A stretch of 5,433 nt of DNA, from positions 1-5,433 of the forward strand of contig CAJPSE010000128.1 in the NCBI GenBank assembly GCA_905373185.1, read 5' to 3'. This DNA comes from an uncultured Fretibacterium sp. (GTDB taxonomy: Bacteria > Synergistota > Synergistia > Synergistales > Aminobacteriaceae). Of the stretch, positions 1-4,855 are shown in pieces. Every line of letters starts with the position of its first letter. The stretch's first letter is position 1. The notes below the pieces were generated by a model. That model saw nothing but the letters and a program-made list of their open reading frames with translations. It did no database searches and was not told the DNA's origin. The translations under genes and the position numbers were made by a program.

Positions 1-1003
1 GCTCCGTCCTTCGCTTTTCGCCGACGAGGCCGCTCAATATCAAAAGCGCGCGTGCCTGGACCTTGCCCTTGCGCTTCTCGGCGATGCGCCCCAACATCCC
101 GGTAGCGGCCTCCTTATCGCTCCGTGCAAGGACCCCGATACGCCGAACGGACGCTTCCGCGTAGGCGTTCCCATTCAGGGCCAGCGCCCCCCACAGGTTC
201 AGCGCCTCCGCGCCGCGCTTCATCCGAAAGAGGGACCAGGCCCGATAATACGCCGCTTTCCGCCCCTCTGCGGAGCCGATGGGGATGGGAGCCAACCGCT
301 CGACCGCCGTCTTGTCGTCCTTGACAAGATGGGCATGGACGCCCAAGGCAACGCGAACGGACTGCGGCCACGGCTTCTTGTGACGTGCCAGCAACTCGGC
401 TGCCGCCTTGTTGCCGGCCTGCAGTTTGAGAAGGCTCAGGGCCTGAGCGGTTCGGTCCTTCGGCGGGCCTGGAAGACGGATGAGGCGGGAGAGGGCATAA
501 ATTCTGCGCTCCTTCGTATCGGCGGTCTGGAGCATCCGTTCCAGGGCCATCTGAACTTTTTTGGGGTCCCCATCCTTCAGAAGGCGATGCTGGGCCGCGG
601 CGACGTAATATTTCAGCTCCCTCGGGGCGGACTTCCAAAGCCGCTCCGACAGATTCAGAGCCTCCTCGGCCCGCCCCATTCTCTCGTAGCCCAGCAGAAG
701 GGTCATATCAGCGTAGGGACGGATCCCCTGGGGAAAGGCATTCCCCTGTGCCTCCAGAATCGAGACCGCCTCGGGCCATTTGCCGCGGAGGCGCAGGGCA
801 TTGACCATCAAGGCGTGGTCCCGGGGGGACTTGTCCCGCTTCGAGGCATAGGCCTCGTCCATCGCGGCCCAGGAACGCCGCCAAAACAGGTCGTAGAGCT
901 TGCTCTCCGCAGCCGAGGCCGGGGAGAGGGGACCGGCCAGGCAGAAGAGGACGGCAAGGCCCAGGAAGGTACGCGCTCCCGAAACAAAAAATTTTTTCAG
1001 CAT
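1..1003 (-). CDS. Exported helical-repeat protein, probable N-terminal part of a soluble lytic murein transglycosylase (partial)
   Basis: The frame is open from an ATG at 1003-1001 to the window edge, giving 334 codons with the C-terminus missing. The start is fixed by a GAGGAG ribosome site five bases upstream. Residues 1-31 form a signal peptide: KK near the start, a hydrophobic core at about 13-26, and an A-S-A cleavage site before AES. There is no lipobox, so the protein is periplasmic rather than a lipoprotein. The rest is alpha-helical and repeat-like, with TPR/Sel1-style pairs such as LLGYERMGRAEEALNL (about 103-118) and AAYYRAWSLFRMKRGAEAL further on. This resembles the superhelical domain that precedes the catalytic domain in Slt70-type lytic transglycosylases, which cleave peptidoglycan glycan strands. 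The catalytic domain would lie outside the window, so the enzyme name is inference; a TPR protein of other function is possible. The gene follows ispE by 88 bp. Confidence 0.85.
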   Translation of the reverse strand, partial: MLKKFFVSGARTFLGLAVLFCLAGPLSPASAAESKLYDLFWRRSWAAMDEAYASKRDKSPRDHALMVNALRLRGKWPEAVSILEAQGNAFPQGIRPYADMTLLLGYERMGRAEEALNLSERLWKSAPRELKYYVAAAQHRLLKDGDPKKVQMALERMLQTADTKERRIYALSRLIRLPGPPKDRTAQALSLLKLQAGNKAAAELLARHKKPWPQSVRVALGVHAHLVKDDKTAVERLAPIPIGSAEGRKAAYYRAWSLFRMKRGAEALNLWGALALNGNAYAEASVRRIGVLARSDKEAATGMLGRIAEKRKGKVQARALLILSGLVGEKRRTE

Positions 1004-1024
1004 GGATTCTCCTCAACGAAAGAC

Positions 1025-1057
1025 AAAAATCGGCGGGCTTACCGAAACGTGCCCGCC
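1025..1057 (-). terminator. Terminator-like hairpin between ispE and the slt-like gene
   Basis: A perfect 7-bp GC stem (GGCGGGC at 1032-1038 with GCCCGCC at 1051-1057, 12-nt loop) is followed on the minus strand, two bases later, by TTTTT (1029-1025). Immediately upstream, just after the ispE stop, is a second hairpin (GCGCCT 1068-1073 with AGGCGC 1080-1085) without a T run. The first has the form of an intrinsic terminator of moderate strength. It lies only about 20 bases before the start of the next gene, with little room for a promoter, so it may instead act as a partial terminator that lowers expression of the downstream gene. Confidence 0.5.
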
Positions 1058-1091
1058 CCCCATTCAAGCGCCTCCCGTCAGGCGCCTCGCA

Positions 1092-1928
1092 TCAGGAAAA
1101 ATACAGAACTTGACGCACCCATTCCGGACGGTCCAAGCTGGGCACAGGGGCGGCAAAGAGGCAGAAGGCCGCACCACCGCTGCCCGTTATGCCCCAGGCC
1201 AGGGCCTCCGATCGCTCCAATGTCCCGAAAAGTTCGCGATATCCGGGAACACGCTCAAGAAGCGGCAGCGCAAAGTCGTTTGGGAGCAGTCCGACGCGTT
1301 CCCCCTTTTGGAGCGCCGCATAAAGACGCAGGGCCTCATCCCTGGCCTCGGACGCGCAAAGCGGGTACCCCCCGGGATGCCGGGCGTCCAGCTCGTCGTA
1401 GGCCCCCTTCGTGCCCACGCTCCACTCGGGAAAGAGGACCCAGCCCCCCAGGGAAAGCGCGGGCAGGGGCTCAAGACAATCCCCTATCCCCGATACCAGG
1501 GTGACGGGAAAACCGGAGAAAAGGCAGGGAACATCCGCACCCGTCCTGCGGGCAATCTCCGGCCATCGAGGATCCGGAATCTCCGCGGCAAGCCACCGAA
1601 GCAATGCGGCCCCGTTGCCGCTCCCCGCCCCCAGGCCGGCACCAGGGAAAAGGCTTTTCAAGATCTCTATATCCAGAGAGGGGACGGTAAGGCCCGATTC
1701 CCGAGCGAGGCGCAGGGCCCTCGCGACGATGTTCTCCCCCTCCAGCTCCATCCCCTCGACGTTGACGAGGTCTCCGGAAGCAGGATCGGGGCGCCGGAGG
1801 ACGCGCAGCGTCTCCCCCGAGGGGATCCTGAGGAAGAGGGAGACGAGGTCGTGATAGCCGTCATCCCGACGCCCGGTCACCCGTAGGGAAAGGTTCAGTT
1901 TTGCAAAGGAAGGCAGGACGAAGCGCAC
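1092..1928 (-). CDS. ispE: 4-diphosphocytidyl-2-C-methyl-D-erythritol kinase
   Basis: IspE phosphorylates CDP-methylerythritol with ATP, the fourth step of the cytosolic MEP pathway to isopentenyl diphosphate. The 278-aa product matches the family length (about 283 in E. coli). The N-terminal motif SFAKLNLSL carries the Lys10 and Asn12 expected in the active site, followed by DDGYH with His26. The GHMP-kinase ATP loop is at 95-108 (PGAGLGAGSGNGAA), the GADVPCLFSG motif with the catalytic Asp at 132, and a C-terminal glycine motif GITGSGGAAF. The loop is slightly divergent from the usual GGGLGGGSSNAA pattern, but the core glycines are kept. The start is a GTG at 1928-1926, supported by GGGGGAG eight bases upstream. 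The gene lies downstream of veg, behind that gene's strong terminator, so it probably has its own promoter in the 85 bases upstream or depends on read-through; I see no convincing promoter there. Confidence 0.96.
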   Translation of the reverse strand: MRFVLPSFAKLNLSLRVTGRRDDGYHDLVSLFLRIPSGETLRVLRRPDPASGDLVNVEGMELEGENIVARALRLARESGLTVPSLDIEILKSLFPGAGLGAGSGNGAALLRWLAAEIPDPRWPEIARRTGADVPCLFSGFPVTLVSGIGDCLEPLPALSLGGWVLFPEWSVGTKGAYDELDARHPGGYPLCASEARDEALRLYAALQKGERVGLLPNDFALPLLERVPGYRELFGTLERSEALAWGITGSGGAAFCLFAAPVPSLDRPEWVRQVLYFS

Positions 1929-2010
1929 AGCGGCAACTCCCCCGAAAAAATAGTGAAGGTCATTCCGTGAGCCCCCATGGCCCCTCCAGGAGTGAAGGAA
2001 AAAGGACCTG

Positions 2011-2046
2011 AAAAAGACACCCCCGGACCTCGTCCGGGGGTGTCTT
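2011..2046 (-). terminator. Strong intrinsic terminator of veg
   Basis: A perfect 15-bp inverted repeat (2014-2028 with 2032-2046, 3-nt loop CTC) begins ten bases beyond the veg stop codon. Read on the minus strand it ends in a run of T from 2015 to 2011. The core is ACCCCCGGAC paired with GTCCGGGGGT. This is a textbook Rho-independent terminator and should largely separate veg transcription from ispE. Confidence 0.93.
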
Positions 2047-2056
2047 ACCTAAAACC

Positions 2057-2290
2057 CTAAACGCGAGTCACAATTTCAAGCTCGACCTCTCGGGTGAGTA
2101 TCTCCGCGTAGCTGAAGGAGACGGTGCTTGCACTGGATTCGTTGTACAAGGTGAAAAGCTTGGGGTAGACATCAAGAAGGATACCCTCCGTCTCCTCGGT
2201 CCTGTTCCTTCCCTTGGACATTCTGCAGCGAACCAGCTGGCCCTTGTAAGAGAAAATCTCATCTTTGATGGATGTGAGCGTTCTCGGCAC
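2057..2290 (-). CDS. veg: Veg family protein
   Basis: The 77-aa product matches Veg of Bacillus over its whole length. It has the N-terminal TLTSIKDEI, a central G-L-V-R-C-R segment followed by a basic GRNRTEETEGIL stretch, a V-Y-P-K-L-F-T strand and the C-terminal SYAEILTREVELEI. Veg proteins are small soluble beta-rich proteins. In B. subtilis Veg is reported to stimulate biofilm matrix gene expression; the molecular role is not settled. The start is a GTG at 2290-2288. An in-frame TGA at 2299-2297 rules out a longer protein, and GAGGAAG lies about ten bases upstream. The length is slightly shorter than the 86 aa of B. subtilis. The position just upstream of ispE matches the veg-(sspF)-ispE order of Bacillus, without an sspF gene. 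The gene has its own promoters and terminator, so it is probably monocistronic. Confidence 0.95.
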   Translation of the reverse strand: MPRTLTSIKDEIFSYKGQLVRCRMSKGRNRTEETEGILLDVYPKLFTLYNESSASTVSFSYAEILTREVELEIVTRV

Positions 2291-2323
2291 GAAACATCAC
2301 TTCCTCAACCTCAGCTGTAATTA

Positions 2324-2332
2324 AGTATAACA
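2324..2332 (-). promoter_or_regulatory. Candidate extended -10 promoter, proximal to veg
   Basis: On the minus strand TGTTATACT (2332-2324) matches the extended -10 form TGnTATAAT with one mismatch. No good -35 box is seen 16-18 bases upstream, as is common for extended -10 promoters. It would start transcripts at about 2317, about 27 bases before the veg GTG. It is weaker evidence than the distal promoter. Confidence 0.4.
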
Positions 2333-2356
2333 TAACCGAAAGAGAAAGTGTCCTTC

Positions 2357-2385
2357 ATTATAATAATGTGCGATGTGGCCGACAA
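2357..2385 (-). promoter_or_regulatory. Sigma-70-type promoter of veg
   Basis: On the minus strand a perfect TATAAT (2362-2357) lies 17 bases downstream of TTGTCG (2385-2380, four of six matches to TTGACA). Transcription would start near 2350, leaving a leader of about 60 bases before veg. The surrounding 2320-2500 segment is markedly AT-rich against its GC-rich neighbours. Confidence 0.65.
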
Positions 2386-2400
2386 GGAGCCTGAAGTCTC

Positions 2401-2486
2401 AGGAAGCGCTGATTAAAACAAAATCGCATATTTCTCAAAAGGTAAATATGCAAAACATCTATAGGCAAAAGTCTCCAGCGCTTCCT
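2401..2486. repeat. AT-rich segment bounded by perfect 11-bp inverted repeats, MITE-like
   Basis: AGGAAGCGCTG (2401-2411) and CAGCGCTTCCT (2476-2486) are perfect inverted copies enclosing 64 bp of AT-rich DNA. Inside is a second perfect inverted repeat, GCATATTT (2426-2433) with AAATATGC (2444-2451), giving a nested hairpin. There is no ORF inside. The layout resembles a miniature inverted-repeat element. I see no clear target-site duplication: the outer flanks end in TCTC on the left and begin TAAA on the right. GTCTC lies just outside the left arm and just inside the right arm. It sits upstream of the veg promoter. A regulatory cruciform or an operator is also possible. Confidence 0.45.
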
Positions 2487-2487
2487 T

Positions 2488-2514
2488 AAAAATTAACATG
2501 GGGGCTTCGCCCCC
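2488..2514 (-). terminator. Terminator-like hairpin with GAA triloop
   Basis: On the minus strand GGGGGC and GCCCCC (2514-2509 and 2505-2500) pair around a GAA loop. After seven bases comes TTTTT (2492-2488). It would end transcripts reading through from the three-gene cluster at 2798-4738 and the structured region. The gap between stem and T run makes it a weak intrinsic terminator. It abuts the inverted repeat at 2401-2486, so it could also be part of a composite repeat element. Confidence 0.4.
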
Positions 2515-2521
2515 TGGTGAA

Positions 2522-2752
2522 GAACCTAAGCGACCGACACGGCTCGTACCTCGCCGGTCGTCTGCTTAAAGCCCCCACGCCGCTATCCTGAGACTGATCG
2601 GCCCGCAAGCGAAGCGAGCGGTTGCCGGAAGGCTCCCCTCTGGGGATAGCGGCGGCCCCGGCAAGTTTCTTACTCGAAACAGGCAAGCTGGGGTACCACA
2701 TAAGCAGACCGCCAACGAGCGGAAGCGAGTTGAGCGGGTCGCTTAGGGGTTC
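2522..2752 (+). ncRNA. Candidate structured RNA or structured repeat of unknown family
   Basis: This stretch holds nested inverted repeats that can nearly all form at once. The closing stem pairs 2522-2535 with 2737-2752 (14 bp, GG bulged). Inside it are a 9-bp stem (2560-2568 with 2701-2709) and a perfect 11-bp stem (2578-2588 with 2644-2654). The latter encloses a hairpin (2599-2606 with 2618-2627, TT bulge). Two further helices are CCCCGGC 2656-2662 with GCTGGGG 2687-2693, carrying inside it GTTTC 2665-2669 with GAAAC 2676-2680. The last hairpin, 2713-2732, has a CAAC/GTTG stem, a tandem G-A/A-G mismatch, two GC pairs and a GGAA (GNRA) loop. The G-U pair, the tandem G-A and the GNRA loop exist only on the plus strand. 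I see no clear plus-strand promoter or terminator and do not recognise an Rfam family. Overlapping reading frames on both strands lack ribosome sites. Confidence 0.42.
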
Positions 2753-2797
2753 CATCAGGGGTGCTTCGGTGCTTCATGGATTAAATCAGAGTTTCCC

Positions 2798-3127
2798 TCA
2801 ATACGCCCCACCCGGAACGCAATCCGGCAACGGGAAGCCCCTTCGGACCACCGGCACGGGGATATCCACGCCACGGGACAGAATGTAACGATTTTCCCCC
2901 CTGCGGTCCAGCAGGACGGGATAGCCGTCGCGCGTAACGGTCCCGAGCGCCTCGGGATTGCGGCGCGGACGCACGTCCATCGTAAAGCCGTCCCCGCAGT
3001 CGGGGACGGTGATGACCGCGGGAGCAGGGTCCGGGACCGGGGGCAACGCACCGGCGGGAATCGCCACAAGCAGGAAAAGCGAACAGGTCAGGATCGCACC
3101 CAGAACGCAGGAGAATGCTCTCTTCAT
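2798..3127 (-). CDS. Small exported protein, apparent single-module relative of the two upstream proteins
   Basis: The 109-aa product begins with a clear signal peptide (MKR, a hydrophobic core at about 9-23, cleavage after AGA at 27), so it is exported. The mature part is about 82 aa with only two cysteines (44 and 103), which could form a disulfide. The segment 50-71 ends in TRDGYPV. It lines up without gaps with the N-terminal module of the two upstream proteins, which carry YATYDGYPV and YVTFDGYPV at the same spacing. A shared Val, Asn and Thr also align. It therefore looks like a diverged, N-module-only member, though similarity outside DGYPV is low. Its ATG overlaps the upstream stop codon (ATGA, 3127-3124), implying translational coupling. 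A GGGGGAGG site lies 13 bases upstream, rather far to act alone. Function unknown. Confidence 0.8.
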   Translation of the reverse strand: MKRAFSCVLGAILTCSLFLLVAIPAGALPPVPDPAPAVITVPDCGDGFTMDVRPRRNPEALGTVTRDGYPVLLDRRGENRYILSRGVDIPVPVVRRGFPLPDCVPGGAY

Positions 3128-3915
3128 CGGGACGGCACGACCTCCCCCATCCAGTAATATCCCCATTCCGTCGCCTGCTGCGCCAGCACGGGCATATCGG
3201 CCTCGTACCAGATGAACCGATTGCGCTTGACCATCCGCGTGAGCTCGTAGAGCTGGCCCTTGAGGGCATCCACCGGGCGCTGATCGGCACGCGGGGTAAT
3301 CTGATACCAGCTCCGACCCGTCCACACATAGATAGCCCTGGGGAAGTTCCCCTTCCAGGCGACGGGGACCGCGGGATTGTGCAGGACGCCCATACGGTCG
3401 ACGCTGCTCTGCCAGTTCCCGATCGCCATGAAGCGGGGGTTGAAGCTCCAGTCCGGCACCCACGTGGAATGGGTCTCGCCTCCGGCGGAACGTGAGGGCG
3501 GAAGGCCGGGCTGTCGCACGGCCGCGACCTCGGGGGGCGGCACCGTGACGTGCGACGAAATCTGGGCCGGGCGCACCCAGGGTACGATCCCCGCCATGGT
3601 AGGCACGACCGACCCGACGATGTAGTTCGTCGGATTCAGGTTGGGTCCGGACGCGGTGCCATACACCCAGACCCCATCCCGGTTCTTCGTCACGGGATAG
3701 CCGTCGAAGGTCACATACCAGTTCTTCGGCATGTTGTAGGGCCGGTACACGTAGAACTGCATCCCCGCGTAGGACGGCTGCGCCACCAGCAGGGGCTCGG
3801 CCACGTAAACCCTGGCCTCTGCCGGCGAGGCCAAAACCACTGAGGCCAAAGCCATCAGGAAGCCCGAAAGCAAACAGGCGATCGGGCCAAAACGCCGAAG
3901 GGACAACAACGCCAT
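3124..3915 (-). CDS. Exported two-module protein of unknown function, paralogue of the upstream gene
   Basis: The product is 263 aa from the ATG at 3915. Residues 1-35 are a signal peptide (basic RR, hydrophobic core, cleavage around SPAEA before RVYV). Residues 40-114 form an aromatic-rich N module with GMQFYVYRPYN, DGYPV, DGVWVYG and VGSVVP. Residues 115-157 are a Pro/Ser-rich linker, and 158-263 a C module with NPRFMAIGNW, PAVPVAWKG, YVWTGRSWYQI, PVDALKGQLYELTRM and WGYYWMG. The modules match the upstream gene closely (49 of 75 identical in the N module by hand count), but the linkers do not. The abundance of Trp and Tyr suggests a beta-rich envelope protein that binds something at the surface; that is a guess. 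GAGGAG ends only two bases before the ATG and would fit an in-frame TTG at 3909 better. A GTG at 3960 without a ribosome site is less likely. Confidence 0.88.
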   Translation of the reverse strand: MALLSLRRFGPIACLLSGFLMALASVVLASPAEARVYVAEPLLVAQPSYAGMQFYVYRPYNMPKNWYVTFDGYPVTKNRDGVWVYGTASGPNLNPTNYIVGSVVPTMAGIVPWVRPAQISSHVTVPPPEVAAVRQPGLPPSRSAGGETHSTWVPDWSFNPRFMAIGNWQSSVDRMGVLHNPAVPVAWKGNFPRAIYVWTGRSWYQITPRADQRPVDALKGQLYELTRMVKRNRFIWYEADMPVLAQQATEWGYYWMGEVVPSR

Positions 3916-3973
3916 CACTCCTCGTCTTTTACTGCGGAATTGCAGACCGTCAACAAACACGGCAAGCTGCGCG

Positions 3974-4738
3974 TCACCGAACGGGGAGGATCTGCCCCAT
4001 CCACCGGTAACCCCAGACTGCGGCGTGCTGGGCCAGGACGTTCATATCCTGATCCGTCCAGACCAGATTGTTCCTGTTGCTCATGCAGGCCAGCTCGTAC
4101 AGCCTGCCGCGCAGCGCGTCCACAGGATGCTGGCAGTCCCGAAGGGATATCTGGTACCAGCTTCGGCCCGTCCAGGCATAGATCACATTGGGGCGAGTCC
4201 CCTTCCACGCCACGGGGACCGCGGGCTTGCCCAGCACTCCGATGCGATCCACGCTCCTCCCCCACCCCCCGATGGCCACGAAATTGGGGTTCTGAACCCA
4301 GCAGGGAACATAGATTGGAGCGGCGACGACGGCGACCGGAGCAACGACCGGGACGGATGGGACGACAACCGGCGCGACGGCCGGAGCACAGACGGGCGCC
4401 GCGACCCACGGCACCAGCCCTGCCACGGAGGGGACGACCGAGCCTACGACATAGGCGGTCGGCACGATATTCGCCCCGACGCAGGAACCGTATACCCAAA
4501 TGCCGTCCGCATTCCTGAATACGGGGTAGCCGTCGTAGGTCGCATACCACCCGCCGGGGATGTTATAGGGGCGATAAACGTAAAACTGCATTCCCGAATA
4601 GGCGGGCTGCGTGATCAGGATCGGGTCCGCAGCGTTCACCCACACGGCCGCGCCGCCGGCCCCCTCCATCACAAAGGCCAATAGAAAAGCCAACACCAAC
4701 AGGGACGGCGCCTTGGCCGCAAAACACTTGCTCTTCAT
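3974..4738 (-). CDS. Exported two-module protein of unknown function
   Basis: The product is 254 aa with a signal peptide (lysines at 2, 4 and 9, hydrophobic core at about 12-24, cleavage in GAGGAA near 31). The N module spans 38-112 (GMQFYVYRPYN, YATYDGYPV, DGIWVYG, VGSVVP). A low-complexity linker of Ala, Pro and Val follows at 113-145. The C module at 148-254 carries NPNFVAIGGW, GVLGKPAVPVAWKG, YAWTGRSWYQI, PVDALRGRLYEL and WGYRWMG. It is a clear tandem duplicate of the next gene downstream, 58 bp away. Cysteines at 86, 117, 146, 202 and 218 are absent from the paralogue, which has none in its mature part, so disulfides would be specific to this copy. The start ATG has AAGGAG ten bases upstream. 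I do not recognise the family. It likely heads a three-gene transcript. Confidence 0.9.
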   Translation of the reverse strand: MKSKCFAAKAPSLLVLAFLLAFVMEGAGGAAVWVNAADPILITQPAYSGMQFYVYRPYNIPGGWYATYDGYPVFRNADGIWVYGSCVGANIVPTAYVVGSVVPSVAGLVPWVAAPVCAPAVAPVVVPSVPVVAPVAVVAAPIYVPCWVQNPNFVAIGGWGRSVDRIGVLGKPAVPVAWKGTRPNVIYAWTGRSWYQISLRDCQHPVDALRGRLYELACMSNRNNLVWTDQDMNVLAQHAAVWGYRWMGQILPVR

Positions 4739-4771
4739 CTCTCACTCGCTCCTTCTTTTGAGATAGACGCG

Positions 4772-4800
4772 AAAAGGGTCCCGAGAGGTCGCCCTCGGGA
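4772..4800 (-). terminator. Hairpin after the proline-rich protein gene
   Basis: TCCCGAG (4779-4785) and CTCGGGA (4794-4800) form a perfect 7-bp stem with an 8-nt loop. On the minus strand it is followed by CCC and then TTTT (4775-4772). It lies 55 bases beyond the upstream stop codon and inside the leader of the next gene. The short, offset T run suggests a weak terminator or an attenuator that lets part of the transcription continue into the three exported-protein genes. I see no convincing promoter between the two genes. Confidence 0.45.
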
Positions 4801-4855
4801 GGGCGGGGTCTGCGAAATCCTTTTCGTCAGGGGCCCCAATCCCCCTTTTTGTCGT

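Noticed and set aside
986..997. AAAAAATTTTTT run at codons 3-6 of the slt-like gene as a slippage site
   Set aside because: The normal frame is open and gives a sound signal peptide, so no frameshift is needed; the run simply encodes KKFF in a weakly structured start.
329..1504. 391-codon plus-strand frame across the slt-like gene and ispE
   Set aside because: It is antisense to two well-supported genes and shows Arg/Pro/Gly-rich noise, an effect of high GC content.
2532..2559. Alternative hairpin GACCG/CGGTC competing with the closing stem, as a riboswitch-like switch
   Set aside because: Five base pairs only, no expression platform, and no known aptamer sequence.
2498..2569. 23-aa plus-strand frame starting in the GGGGGCTTCGCCCCC hairpin
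   Set aside because: No ribosome site; the ATG sits at the edge of a hairpin; nothing in it resembles a leader or toxin peptide.
2522..2752. Retron-like RNA, because of the long closing stem and internal hairpins
   Set aside because: No reverse transcriptase gene lies in the window, and the branching guanosine context is not recognisable.
2486..2755. 89-codon minus-strand frame over the structured region
   Set aside because: There is no ribosome site before its ATG, it has no signal or domain, and its codons are made of the arms of the inverted repeats. Structure explains the sequence better than coding does.
2761..2775. Tandem GTGCTTC direct repeat beyond the structured region
   Set aside because: Only two copies of seven bases; no partner sequence or array.
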